The translations under genes were made by a program, and so were the position numbers. This document shows, in pieces, positions 44,012 to 53,116 of a stretch of 64,000 nucleotides of DNA. Each line of letters starts with the position of its first letter. The stretch's first letter is position 1. The notes below the pieces were generated by a model. It saw nothing but the letters and a program-made list of their open reading frames with translations, was not told the DNA's origin and did not search any database. The DNA comes from Granulicella sp. L56 (GTDB lineage Bacteria; Acidobacteriota; Terriglobia; Terriglobales; Acidobacteriaceae), in contig NZ_LMUS01000006.1 of NCBI RefSeq assembly GCF_009765835.1, forward strand, positions 2,128,438 to 2,192,437. The letters are read 5' to 3'.

Positions 44012-44119
44012 TGCAAGGCCCCAGTACAGCTTGCTACACTGTTATTGAACGACCAAAATCATTGAACAGCAGATTCGCCGCCCCGCGCCGCGACTCTTCA
44101 CATAAGAAAAAGGAAAAGA

Positions 44120-46126
44120 ATGAGCGACCAGCAGCAGTCCGATAAGCAACATGCGTTAGATCAGCTCTCCATCAACGCCCTCCGCTTCCTCGCCGTCGAT
44201 GCCGTTCAAAAAGCGAACTCCGGCCACCCCGGCGCTCCTCTCGGCTGCGCGCCCATCGCCTATCTGCTCTACCACAAGATCATGAAGCACGATCCCGCGG
44301 ACCCCAAGTGGATCGACCGCGACCGCTTCGTCCTCTCCAACGGCCATGCCTCGGCCCTGCTTTATGGTGCGCTCCACCTCGCTGGATATGACCTGCCTAT
44401 CTCGCAGCTCGAGCAGTTCCGCCAGTGGGGTTCGCACACCCCCGGCCATCCGGAGTACGGCGAGGCGCCGGGCGTTGAAGTGACCACGGGCCCGCTTGGT
44501 CAGGGTTTTGGCATGGCGATCGGCATGGCCACGGCTGAGAAGCATCTCGCAGCCGTCTATAACCGCGACGAGCGCAAGGTCATCGACCATCACACCTATG
44601 TCCTCTGCGGCGACGGCGACCTGATGGAAGGCATCTCGCACGAGACGGCGTCGCTGGCCGGAACGCTGAACCTGGGCAAGCTGATCGTCCTCTATGATGA
44701 CAACCTCATCTCGCTCGACGGACCCACCGAACTTAGCTACACCGAAGACGTTACGCTGCGTTTCGAGGCCTATCACTGGCATGTTCAGATGGTCCACGAC
44801 GGCAACGACCTCGTCGCCCTTGAAGCCGCCATCGCCGCAGCCAAGGCCGAGACCACCCGCCCCTCGCTCATTCGCGTTCGCACCGTCATCGGCTATGGCA
44901 GCCCCAAGGCCGGTACCAGCAAGGTTCACGGCGAAGCGCTCGGCGTAGAAGCAGTTAAGGAGACCAAGAAGAACCTCGGCTGGCCCGAAGACAAGACCTT
45001 CTATGTTCCCGCAGAGGCCCGTGACAACTGGGACAAGGCGAAGGCTCGCGGCAAGAAGGCCCACGAAGCCTGGAGCGCCGACTTTGCGGAGTACAAGAAG
45101 GCGTATCCAGAGCCAGCAGGCGAGTTCGAGCGCGTCGTCAAGGGCGAGCTGTCGAAGGACCTGTCGAAGAAGATCCCGGTCTTCCCGACCGACAAGCCGG
45201 TTGCCACGCGTAACGCTGGCCAGATCGTTATGAATGCCATCGAGAGTGTCGTCCCCGAGCTCTTTGGCGGTGCGGCTGACCTTACCGCTTCCACCAAGAC
45301 CATCTTCAAGGACTCGCCCAGCTTCCACGTCGATCCCAAGGGCCGCAACGTCTTCTTCGGCGTACGCGAGTTTGGCATGTGCGCCATGGTCAACGGTATG
45401 GCTGCCCACGGCGGTCTTATTCCTTTCGGCTCCACCTTCTTCGTGTTCTCGGACTACGCTCGCCCAGCACTTCGCCTGGCTGCGCTGATGTCCGTGCATT
45501 CGCTTTTTGTCTTCACTCATGACTCTGTCGGTCTTGGCGAAGACGGCCCCACCCACCAGCCGGTCGAGCACCTGATGGCCCTCCGCGCCATTCCGCAGTT
45601 CACCGACTTCCGCCCAGCGGACGCGAACGAGACTGCTGCCTGCTGGCAGCTTGCCCTCGAACGCAAGAGCGCCAGCTTCATGGCTCTCTCGCGTCAGGAC
45701 CTTCCCGTCCTCGACAACGAGAAGTACAAGGTGCATGAAGGCGTGAAGAAGGGTGCCTACGCGCTCGATAACAGCGGCAAGGACATCATCCTGATCGCCA
45801 CCGGGTCGGAGGTTTCGCTGATCCTTAAGGCTGCGGAAGAACTGAAGGCCGCGGGCATCAACGCCTCGGTCGTCTCCATGCCCAGCTTCAAGGTCTACGA
45901 CGAGCAGACGGACGCCTACAAGGCCAGCCTGCTGCCGGAGAACACTCCCAAGCTGGCAGTCGAAGCCGGAGCTACCATGGGCTGGTACAAGTATGTCGGC
46001 CACAATGGAGCGGTCATCGGAATTGACCACTTCGGAGCATCCGCTCCCGGGCCGATTGTGATGGAGAAGTTCGGCTTCAGCGTTGCAAACGTTGTTGCGC
46101 AGGCAAAGAAGCTGGTCAAGAAGTAA
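44120..46126 (+). CDS. tkt: Transketolase
   Basis: 668 aa, ThDP-dependent enzyme of the non-oxidative pentose phosphate pathway and possibly other 2-carbon transfers. Hallmarks: NSGHPGAPLGCAPIAY, the ThDP/metal motif GDGDLMEGISHETASLAG with YDDNLISLDG, and the pyrimidine-domain DSVGLGEDGPTHQPVEHL. Full length. AAGGAAAAGAATG precedes it. It is followed by a GC-rich terminator at 46140-46165, so it may form its own transcript with GH15 or alone. Confidence 0.97.
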   Translation: MSDQQQSDKQHALDQLSINALRFLAVDAVQKANSGHPGAPLGCAPIAYLLYHKIMKHDPADPKWIDRDRFVLSNGHASALLYGALHLAGYDLPISQLEQFRQWGSHTPGHPEYGEAPGVEVTTGPLGQGFGMAIGMATAEKHLAAVYNRDERKVIDHHTYVLCGDGDLMEGISHETASLAGTLNLGKLIVLYDDNLISLDGPTELSYTEDVTLRFEAYHWHVQMVHDGNDLVALEAAIAAAKAETTRPSLIRVRTVIGYGSPKAGTSKVHGEALGVEAVKETKKNLGWPEDKTFYVPAEARDNWDKAKARGKKAHEAWSADFAEYKKAYPEPAGEFERVVKGELSKDLSKKIPVFPTDKPVATRNAGQIVMNAIESVVPELFGGAADLTASTKTIFKDSPSFHVDPKGRNVFFGVREFGMCAMVNGMAAHGGLIPFGSTFFVFSDYARPALRLAALMSVHSLFVFTHDSVGLGEDGPTHQPVEHLMALRAIPQFTDFRPADANETAACWQLALERKSASFMALSRQDLPVLDNEKYKVHEGVKKGAYALDNSGKDIILIATGSEVSLILKAAEELKAAGINASVVSMPSFKVYDEQTDAYKASLLPENTPKLAVEAGATMGWYKYVGHNGAVIGIDHFGASAPGPIVMEKFGFSVANVVAQAKKLVKK

Positions 46127-46139
46127 GCAGGGAATCAGG

Positions 46140-46165
46140 GGCGGGGCCATCGGGCTCCGCCTTTT
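46140..46165 (+). terminator. Terminator after tkt
   Basis: GGCGGGGCC (46140-46148), ATCG, GGCTCCGCC (46153-46161), then TTTTCTT. The stem closes with one G-U-type pair. The downstream genes therefore probably also have their own promoter. Confidence 0.8.
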
Positions 46166-46199
46166 CTTGCGGCAGCACAAGGCTTCTTCGGAGAGAGTT

Positions 46200-46337
46200 A
46201 TGGTCAGCAGCGAACGCGAGATGGTGCGTCGAAACGACGAGTCGCCTAAGGAAGAGCGTTTTACTTCTTTGCAGCCGACCTACGAAGACAGCGTCCCCCC
46301 GGAAGAGGACTGGGAGCTGGAACAGGATTACTCCTAG
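46200..46337 (+). CDS. Small acidic protein of unknown function
   Basis: 45 aa (start MVSSEREMVRRNDESPKEER, end PEEDWELEQDYS) with GGAGAG 6-11 nt upstream of the ATG, a strong ribosome-binding site. Highly charged, no Cys, no hydrophobic segment, probably disordered. It lies between tkt and rpiB on the same strand. No homologue is recognised; the good start context is the main support. Confidence 0.5.
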   Translation: MVSSEREMVRRNDESPKEERFTSLQPTYEDSVPPEEDWELEQDYS

Positions 46338-46428
46338 CGGTTCCATTCTGTTGTCGTATGACCAGCTTTTGTCCGCCTGTTTGGCCTCGATCCACACCAC
46401 ATTACGGAAACCTGAGGTAGTTCAAATC

Positions 46429-46911
46429 ATGAAAATCGCTATCGCCTCCGATCACGCCGGCTTTCCTCTGAAAGAAGAAGTCCGCGACCACGTTCGCAAG
46501 CTCGGCCATGAGGTCGAGGACCTCGGCGCGTATAACACTGAGCCTTCCGACTATCCTGACTTTGCCCTGCTCGTCGGCAAAGCGCTGATGGCCGGTACGG
46601 TGGAGCGCGGCATCCTCATCTGCGGCTCGGGCGTTGGCGTCTGCGTCGCCGCCAACAAGATGCCGGGCGTTCGTGCCGGTATGTGCCACGACACCTACTC
46701 TGCGCATCAGGGTGTCGAACATGACGAGATGAATGTGCTTGTGCTGGGCGCGCGCATCATCGGCTCGGCGCTTGCTTACGAGTGCGTCGATGCTTATCTC
46801 AAAGCGAATTTCATCGCTTCGGAGCCTCGCTTTGTGCGTCGCCTCAACAAGGTTAAAGCGATTGAAAAGACCTACATGCCCGAGGCCGCGGGAACCACGC
46901 TCGCTTCATAA
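46429..46911 (+). CDS. rpiB: Ribose-5-phosphate isomerase B
   Basis: 160 aa from the ATG at 46429, with TGAGGTAG upstream; an earlier in-frame start at 46351 would add an atypical leader. MKIAIASDHAGFPLKEEV and ICGSGVGVCVAANKMPGVRAG, with the catalytic Cys in ICGSG, are RpiB hallmarks. It interconverts ribulose-5-phosphate and ribose-5-phosphate. Its place between transketolase and the dehydrogenases fits the pathway. Confidence 0.95.
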   Translation: MKIAIASDHAGFPLKEEVRDHVRKLGHEVEDLGAYNTEPSDYPDFALLVGKALMAGTVERGILICGSGVGVCVAANKMPGVRAGMCHDTYSAHQGVEHDEMNVLVLGARIIGSALAYECVDAYLKANFIASEPRFVRRLNKVKAIEKTYMPEAAGTTLAS

Positions 46912-46992
46912 TCGAGGCGGATTTTCATATTGGCCTGACGCAAACTGCGCGGAGCGTCGAGCCGAAAGGCCGCGCAAACGCATCTGAAATAC

Positions 46993-47847
46993 ATGGCAAA
47001 CGTTACTACATCCCGCACATGGTTCATCACCGGAGCTTCTACCGGCTTCGGTCGCCTTCTTGCTGAAGAAGTTCTGAAGGCTGGAGGCAAGGTTGTTGCT
47101 ACCGCCCGCAAGCTGGATTCGATAGCCGACCTTGAAGAGAAGCATCCCGGCAAGGCCAAAGTCTTTGCTCTCGACGTTACCGACCCTGCACAGATCCTTT
47201 CCATCGTTGCTCAGACGCTCACCACTTTCGGTCCTGTCGATGTGCTTGTCAACAATGCGGGCTACGGTCTCGCTGGCGGCATCGAAGAGGCCACCGAAGA
47301 AGAGTTCACGCCGGTCTTCGAGACCAATGTCTTCGGCCTGATACGCGTGACTCGCGCCTTCCTTCCGCACTTTCGCACCCAGCGTAGCGGCAACATCGTG
47401 AACCTCTCTTCGATTGGCGGTCTGATCGGGTCAGCCGGTTGGGGCTATTACAACGCAAGCAAGTTTGCGGTCGAAGGATTCTCTGAAGCGCTTGCTGCTG
47501 AGCTTGCTCCTCTGGGCGTTCATGTCACCATCGTCGAGCCCGGCCCTTTCCGCACCGACTTTCTTGGGCGTTCCGGTGTCGAAGCCAAAGAGCGCATCGC
47601 CGACTACGACGCTACCGCCGGAAAGACCCGCCAGTATTTTCACGACCAGGCAGGGAAGCAGCCGGGCGATCCGCTCCGTGCTGTCCACGCCATCATTCAG
47701 GCAGCCGAGTCTCCTCAGCCGCCTCTGCACCTTGTCCTCGGCGCGCTGGCTCTCCAACGCATGAGGGGCAAGCTCGATCAGTGGAAGAGTGAGCTTGATG
47801 CCTGGCAATCCACTTCTCTCGGCGCAGATTTCCCGGAGGGCGAGTGA
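46993..47847 (+). CDS. SDR-family oxidoreductase
   Basis: 284 aa classical short-chain dehydrogenase. TGASTGFGRLL (NAD(P)-binding Gly motif), NNAGYGLAGG, the catalytic Ser in VNLSSIGG and YYNASK with Tyr/Lys are all present. ATARKLDS after strand two suggests NADP preference. The substrate is unknown. Its stop overlaps the GTG of the HAD gene (GTGA), so the two are translationally coupled. Confidence 0.9.
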   Translation: MANVTTSRTWFITGASTGFGRLLAEEVLKAGGKVVATARKLDSIADLEEKHPGKAKVFALDVTDPAQILSIVAQTLTTFGPVDVLVNNAGYGLAGGIEEATEEEFTPVFETNVFGLIRVTRAFLPHFRTQRSGNIVNLSSIGGLIGSAGWGYYNASKFAVEGFSEALAAELAPLGVHVTIVEPGPFRTDFLGRSGVEAKERIADYDATAGKTRQYFHDQAGKQPGDPLRAVHAIIQAAESPQPPLHLVLGALALQRMRGKLDQWKSELDAWQSTSLGADFPEGE

Positions 47848-48470
47848 GTCTCACTCCCATTAAGACGATCTTCTGGGACATCGGCGGAGTTCTGCTTGCC
47901 AACGGCTGGGACAGCAGGCAGCGTGGTCGCGTTCTCGCTGCACTCGGTGTCGATCTCGCGGCCTATGAAGCGGTTCACGACGAAGTGAACTACTACTGGG
48001 AGCGCGGCCTCATCAGCGCCGAGGACTTCTTCGCGCAGACTGTCCTTGAAACCAACCCCGATCTTAATCTCACCTTCGAGCAGCTTTGGCCTCTTGTGTG
48101 TAGTGAGAGCAAAGTTCTCCATCATGAGTGTTTTGACATCCTCGCCGCTCTCAAGAACTCCGGCCAATATCGTCTCGCCACTATTAACAATGAGTCGAAA
48201 GAGCTGAACGCCTACCGCCTCGACACCTTCCAACTTCGCCCCTATTTCGACTACTTCATCTGCTCGGGCTACGTCCACGAGATGAAGCCTCTCCCCGATA
48301 TCTACCGCGCGGCCATCGATATCTCCGGCCTTCCTCCTGAGACGTCGCTGTTTATCGACGACAAGCAGGAGAACTGCATCGCCGCCCGTAGCTTTGGCAT
48401 GAATGCCATTCACTTTGAATTACCCGCGCAACTTCGCGCTTCACTTACTCAACACGGCATCGCCGTTTAG
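47844..48470 (+). CDS. HAD-IA phosphatase-like hydrolase
   Basis: 208 aa. Motif I is FWDIGGVLL (nucleophile Asp; Gly where many HADs have the second Asp, as in YihX-type enzymes), motif II LATINNES, motif IV FIDDKQENC. YihX-like proteins dephosphorylate glucose-1-phosphate and other sugar phosphates, which would suit this neighbourhood, but specificity is inferred. GTG start overlapping the SDR stop. Confidence 0.85.
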   Translation: MSLTPIKTIFWDIGGVLLANGWDSRQRGRVLAALGVDLAAYEAVHDEVNYYWERGLISAEDFFAQTVLETNPDLNLTFEQLWPLVCSESKVLHHECFDILAALKNSGQYRLATINNESKELNAYRLDTFQLRPYFDYFICSGYVHEMKPLPDIYRAAIDISGLPPETSLFIDDKQENCIAARSFGMNAIHFELPAQLRASLTQHGIAV

Positions 48471-48489
48471 CAACGAAAGGAACTACATC

Positions 48490-49395
48490 ATGGAACTGGG
48501 AATTATCGGACTCGGCAAGATGGGCTTCAACATGGCGGAGCGTCTCCGCCTCGCCGGTCACAAGGTCGTCGGCTTTGACTTCAGCAAAGAAGCCACTGCC
48601 AAGCTGACCGCCACGGGCAATCTCGGCGTCAACTCGGTTGAAGAGCTGGTCAAGAACCTCTCCGCGCCTCGTGCCATCTGGATCATGGTTCCCGCGGGCG
48701 ACCCCGTTGACCAGACCATCGCCCAGCTCGAGCCTCTGATGGAAAAGGGCGACACCATTATCGACGGCGGTAATTCGAACTACAAGAACACGCAGCGCCG
48801 TCATGACGAAGTGACTGCCAAGGGTTTCGAGTTCGTCGACTGTGGAACCTCGGGCGGCGTATGGGGACTGAAAGAGGGCTACAGCCTCATGATCGGTGGC
48901 GACAAGGCTCCCGTCGAACGCCTTACCCCCATCTTCCAGGCGCTCGCGCCTTCGCCCACAGAAGGTTGGGGACACGTTGGGCCCTCCGGTGCGGGCCACT
49001 TCGTCAAGATGGTCCACAACGGCATCGAGTACGGCCTCATGCAGGCTTTTGCCGAAGGGTTCTCGATTATGAAGGCCAAGGAGCCCCTCAATCTCGACCT
49101 TACCCAGATCGCGCACATCTGGCAGAAGGGCTCGGTTGTCCGCTCGTGGCTGCTCGACCTCACCGCTGCGGCGCTCGACAAGAACCCCACCCTCGACGGC
49201 CTCGAAGCATGGGTGCCTGACTCCGGCGAAGGCCGCTGGACTGTTACGGAAGCGATCGACCTGAACATCTCTGCGCCGGTCATCACCGAGTCGCTGATTC
49301 GCCGTCTCCGCTCGCGCGAAGAGAACAACTTCACCGATCGAATGATCTCGATCATGCGCGGCGCCTTTGGTGGCCACGATGTCAAAAAGAGCTAA
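48490..49395 (+). CDS. 6-phosphogluconate dehydrogenase, short form
   Basis: 301 aa, starting MELGIIGLGKMGFNMAERL, with GAAAGG upstream of the ATG. IWIMVPAGDPVDQTI, DGGNSNYKNTQRR and the substrate motif FVKMVHNGIEYGLMQ are present. The ~300-aa length marks the short 6PGDH class (YqeC/GndA-like), which in characterised members prefers NAD+, unlike the ~480-aa NADP+ class that is also encoded at 62190-63650. It oxidatively decarboxylates 6-phosphogluconate to ribulose-5-phosphate. It is followed by zwf 58 nt later. Confidence 0.92.
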   Translation: MELGIIGLGKMGFNMAERLRLAGHKVVGFDFSKEATAKLTATGNLGVNSVEELVKNLSAPRAIWIMVPAGDPVDQTIAQLEPLMEKGDTIIDGGNSNYKNTQRRHDEVTAKGFEFVDCGTSGGVWGLKEGYSLMIGGDKAPVERLTPIFQALAPSPTEGWGHVGPSGAGHFVKMVHNGIEYGLMQAFAEGFSIMKAKEPLNLDLTQIAHIWQKGSVVRSWLLDLTAAALDKNPTLDGLEAWVPDSGEGRWTVTEAIDLNISAPVITESLIRRLRSREENNFTDRMISIMRGAFGGHDVKKS

Positions 49396-49453
49396 GCCAC
49401 CAGAGAAATCGAAGCCATCAACAAGCCCTAACCAAGCACGAGAGGTAATTGAT

Positions 49454-51010
49454 ATGTCAACTGAACCCCACGTCACTCCAGCGGTCACTAACGTCAGCCC
49501 GCAGCCTGAGAGTACGCCGGACCCCTGCGTCGTCGTGATCTTCGGCGCATCGGGTGACCTTACCAAGCGTAAGCTGCTGCCTGCGCTCTATCACCTTGAG
49601 CAGGCCAACCTGCTTCCCAAGGACTTCGCGGTGGTTGGCGTTGCTCGTCGGCCGCTCGAGGATTCTTTCGCTGCGGACATGAAGGAAGGCATCATCGCTG
49701 GCGGCGGTGTCGAAGAGTCCGATCCCAAGCTGGCTCCCTTCGTCGAGAAGATCCAATACCATGCGATGAACTTCGATGATGCTTCCGGTTACGAGGCTCT
49801 CGACAAGCTGCTGGGCAAGATCGACAAGAAGTTCGGCACCTGCGGCAATCGCCTCTTCTATCTCGCCACGGCGCCGGAGTACTTCTCGGACATCATCAAC
49901 TTCCTCGGTCAACACGGCATGTCCAAGCCTTGTAAAGGTGGGGGAGCGAACGGCAAGCAGAACTGGGTCCGCACCATCATCGAGAAGCCGTTCGGCCACG
50001 ATCTAGAATCCGCCAGGGCGCTGAACGACGAAGTGAACAAGGTCTTCCACGAAGATCAGATCTTCCGTATCGATCACTATCTCGGTAAAGAGACGGTTCA
50101 GAACATCCTCGTCTTCCGTTTCGCCAACGGCATCTTCGAGAACGTTTGGAACCGTAACTACATCGATCACGTCGAGATCACCGCTGCCGAGTCCATTGGC
50201 ATCGAAGGCCGTGGGCCTTTCTATGAGACAGCCGGTGCACTTCGCGACGTGGTGCAGAATCACGTCATGGAGCTGCTCAGCTTCGTCACCATGGAGCCGC
50301 CTGTCTCCTTCGAGGCATCCGCTGTTCGTGCCGAGAAGGTGAAGGTGTGGCGCGCCATTCAGCCGATCCATCCGGCGGATACCGTCCGTGGTCAGTATGG
50401 CCCGGGCACTGTCGATGGCAAGCCTGTCGTCGGCTACCGTCAGGAAGATCGCGTTCATCCTCGCTCGCAGACGGAGACCTATGCGGCTCTTCGGCTGGAG
50501 ATCGAGAACTGGCGTTGGGCTGGTGTTCCCTTCTACATTCGTGCCGGCAAGCGTCTTGCCAAGCGCGTCACGGAGATCACTGTCCAGTTCAAGCAGCCGC
50601 CGCTGCTGCTCTTCAAGGGCAAGGACGGCAGCAAGGGCAACGTGGAGCCGAACATCATCTCCATGCGGATTCAGCCTGACGAGGGCATCACCCTCCGCTT
50701 CGGCGCGAAGGTCCCTGGGCAGGGCATGAACATCAGCCCCGTCAACATGGACTTCAGCTACGCCGAGTCGTTCGGCAAGTCCTCTGCCAATGGCTACGAG
50801 CGTCTGCTGCTCGATGCCATGCTGGGCGATGGTACGCTCTTCGCCCATCGCGACGGAGTCGAAGCCACCTGGGCGCTTATCACGCCGATCCTCAAGGCAT
50901 GGGCGGAGAAGCCGGTCAAGGACTTCCCCAACTACGCTGCCGGAAGCTGGGGCCCCACGGCTGCTGATGCTCTGCTCGAAGTAGAGGGCCGCAAGTGGCG
51001 CAAACTGTAA
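49454..51010 (+). CDS. zwf: Glucose-6-phosphate 1-dehydrogenase
   Basis: 518 aa from the ATG at 49454 (GAGAGGTAA upstream); the first ~25 residues are a Pro/Thr-rich lead-in. The coenzyme motif GASGDLTKRKLLPAL starts at 31 and the active-site IDHYLGKE is near 206-213. It oxidises glucose-6-phosphate to 6-phosphogluconolactone with NADP+, the entry to the oxidative pentose phosphate pathway. Placed directly between gnd (short) and pgl. Confidence 0.97.
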   Translation: MSTEPHVTPAVTNVSPQPESTPDPCVVVIFGASGDLTKRKLLPALYHLEQANLLPKDFAVVGVARRPLEDSFAADMKEGIIAGGGVEESDPKLAPFVEKIQYHAMNFDDASGYEALDKLLGKIDKKFGTCGNRLFYLATAPEYFSDIINFLGQHGMSKPCKGGGANGKQNWVRTIIEKPFGHDLESARALNDEVNKVFHEDQIFRIDHYLGKETVQNILVFRFANGIFENVWNRNYIDHVEITAAESIGIEGRGPFYETAGALRDVVQNHVMELLSFVTMEPPVSFEASAVRAEKVKVWRAIQPIHPADTVRGQYGPGTVDGKPVVGYRQEDRVHPRSQTETYAALRLEIENWRWAGVPFYIRAGKRLAKRVTEITVQFKQPPLLLFKGKDGSKGNVEPNIISMRIQPDEGITLRFGAKVPGQGMNISPVNMDFSYAESFGKSSANGYERLLLDAMLGDGTLFAHRDGVEATWALITPILKAWAEKPVKDFPNYAAGSWGPTAADALLEVEGRKWRKL

Positions 51011-51040
51011 ACTCGGCTTTTACAAGCTGAACTTTGTTCT

Positions 51041-51126
51041 TTGATGGCGGGACTTTGGTTCCGCCATCAACTTAATATCAAGTAGGGCGGCTTTGGGTTG
51101 ATGTTTTTTATCGTCTAAAGCCGTCC
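51041..51126. repeat. Two hairpins between zwf and pgl
   Basis: First, TTGATGGCGG (51041-51050), 10-nt loop, CCGCCATCAA (51061-51070), perfect. Second, GGGCGGCTTT (51085-51094) and AAAGCCGTCC (51117-51126), one mismatch, with a T-rich loop. Neither is followed by a U-run on the plus strand, so these may be mRNA-processing or REP-type elements rather than terminators. Confidence 0.5.
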
Positions 51127-51154
51127 GAATATTTTGACAAGAGGCGCAAACCGG

Positions 51155-51952
51155 ATGCCGCGACCAGTCACCATTACCTACCGCATCTCACCTACTCCTG
51201 CTGCTGTAGCTCAGGCCGCTGCCCAACTTTTCGCCGATACTGCCGTTGCAGCCGTTCAAGCCCGAGGCCTCGCCCGCATTGCCATCTCCGGCGGCACCAC
51301 TCCCAAGGCGATGTTTGCTCTGCTCGCCGATCCTGCTCAGCCTTTTCTCAAGCAGGTTCCGTGGGACAAGCTCGATCTCTACTGGGTCGACGAGCGCTCG
51401 GTTCCTCCCACGGATGCCGACTCCAACTACCGCATGACGAATGAGGCGCTGCTCTCAAAGGTTCCTCTCGCGCCCGAGCACATTCATCGCATGGAAGGCG
51501 AGCTGGATCCTGCTGTCGCAGCCGCTCGTTACGAGTCCACCATTCGCAACTCCTTCAAGCTCGAAGGTGCTGAGACACCAACCTTCGATCTCGTCCTGCT
51601 CGGCATGGGCGACGACGGCCATACCGCCTCGCTCTTCCCTCATACCGAAGCGCTCAACGATCTCACCGATATCGTTACGGCCAATCATGTCCCGCAGAAG
51701 GACACCTGGCGCATTACCCTCACGTGGCCCGTCATTAATCAGGGTAGGGAAGTGGCGTTCCTGATCGAAGGCGCGGCCAAGGCGCAGGTCCTTCACGATG
51801 TTCTGCTCGGACCGTATCAGCCCGAGACTTATCCTTCGCAGATTATTCGTCCTGCGAGTGGGCGTCTTACCTTCTTGCTCGACCCGGCTGCGGCATCTAA
51901 GCTTCCTGTACCAGAAAACTCAGGGGCGACAGGTACGTTGGAGCTTAAATAA
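51155..51952 (+). CDS. pgl: 6-phosphogluconolactonase
   Basis: 265 aa from the ATG at 51155 (AAGAGG ~10 nt upstream; a TTG at 51134 is the alternative). RIAISGGTTPKAMFALL, DLYWVDERSVPPTDADSNY RM and LGMGDDGHTASLFPH are the Pgl/DevB hallmarks. It hydrolyses 6-phosphogluconolactone, the zwf product. Its TAA is followed immediately by the ATG of glk with no gap, so the two are certainly co-translated. Confidence 0.96.
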   Translation: MPRPVTITYRISPTPAAVAQAAAQLFADTAVAAVQARGLARIAISGGTTPKAMFALLADPAQPFLKQVPWDKLDLYWVDERSVPPTDADSNYRMTNEALLSKVPLAPEHIHRMEGELDPAVAAARYESTIRNSFKLEGAETPTFDLVLLGMGDDGHTASLFPHTEALNDLTDIVTANHVPQKDTWRITLTWPVINQGREVAFLIEGAAKAQVLHDVLLGPYQPETYPSQIIRPASGRLTFLLDPAAASKLPVPENSGATGTLELK

Positions 51953-52987
51953 ATGATCCTCGCGGGCGACGTAGGCGGCACCAAGATTCATCTTGCGCTT
52001 TACGACTTTCAGGATGGCAAGCTGCACTCCATCCGCGATCAGAAGTTTCCCGCCCACGAGTTCACGTCGCTCGACGCCGTCGTCGAACAGTTTCTCGGCA
52101 CGGATCAAGGCGCTCGCAGCCAGATTGCCGCTGCCTGCTTCGGCTGCCCCGGTCCCGTTCGCGGAGGACGCCTCAAGCTCACTAACCTTCCCTGGGTGCT
52201 CGATGTTCACGAGCTTCAGAAGTCGCTCGACATCGAGCACATCTTCCTCATCAATGATCTTGAAGCCAATGGCTACGGCATCCTCGAACTCACGCCGGAC
52301 AAGATCTACACGCTGCACGCCGCCAATACCGCTGCCGTCGGCCATCGTGGACTCATCTCTGCGGGTACCGGACTGGGCGAGGCGCTTCTGATCTGGGACG
52401 GCAAGCACCATCGCCCCATCGCCAGCGAGGGCGGCCACTGCGACTTCGCCCCACGCACCGACCGTGAAGTAGCTCTTCTGCAATATCTCCGCAGCACACT
52501 CAAAGGTCATGTGAGTTATGAGCGTGTCCTCTCCGGCCCCGGCGTTCACAACATCTACTCTTACCTTCGCGATGTTGAGAAATTGCAGGAGCCGCAGTGG
52601 CTCCGCGACCGTCTCGCCGCCGAAGATCCCAATGCCGTCATCGGTGAGTGCGCGCAGGACGGCTCCAGCTCGATCTGCTTCGAGACGATGAGAACCTTCA
52701 GCGCGATTTATGGCGCAGAGGCGGGCAATATTGCCCTCAAGGTACTCGCCATGGGTGGCATCTATCTTGGCGGAGGCATTGCTCCCAAGATCATCCAGAC
52801 ACTTCAGAACGGCGACTTCATTCAGGCTTTTCTCGACAAGGGGCGTCTCTCACCGCTGCTTCAGTCCATCCCCGTGCGCATCATCCTTGACGACACCTGC
52901 GCTTTGCTCGGAGCCGCTGCCTACGCCGAAGCCCGCGCCGCGGATCTCTCCAACCACTCGGAACGGGCTGCCTCCATCAAGCACTAA
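51953..52987 (+). CDS. glk: Glucokinase (Glk family)
   Basis: 344 aa, starting MILAGDVGGTKIHLALYDF with the ATP motif at 5-11; AACFGCPGPVRGGRLKLTNLP, the sugar-binding FLINDLEANGYGI, SAGTGLGEALL and SEGGHCDFAPR place it in the Glk (group A) family rather than ROK. It phosphorylates free glucose, for example that released by the GH15 enzyme. It starts on the base after the pgl stop and closes the sugar-phosphate series. Confidence 0.95.
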   Translation: MILAGDVGGTKIHLALYDFQDGKLHSIRDQKFPAHEFTSLDAVVEQFLGTDQGARSQIAAACFGCPGPVRGGRLKLTNLPWVLDVHELQKSLDIEHIFLINDLEANGYGILELTPDKIYTLHAANTAAVGHRGLISAGTGLGEALLIWDGKHHRPIASEGGHCDFAPRTDREVALLQYLRSTLKGHVSYERVLSGPGVHNIYSYLRDVEKLQEPQWLRDRLAAEDPNAVIGECAQDGSSSICFETMRTFSAIYGAEAGNIALKVLAMGGIYLGGGIAPKIIQTLQNGDFIQAFLDKGRLSPLLQSIPVRIILDDTCALLGAAAYAEARAADLSNHSERAASIKH

Positions 52988-53116
52988 CGGGCTCCCTGTG
53001 GGCGTCCGATCACACAACGCATGAATAGGATCACAAAACATGCGAATTCAGACGCTCTGGTGTAGGTAGAGCGTTTGTCTCAATGAGCTTCAGCATGTAA
53101 CGTTTAAGCAGAACAC

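Noticed and set aside
44156-46180. 674-aa minus-strand open frame over transketolase
   Set aside because: It is the antisense shadow of tkt in GC-rich DNA; low-complexity Gly/Val/Asp/Arg composition and no family motif, while tkt is unambiguous.
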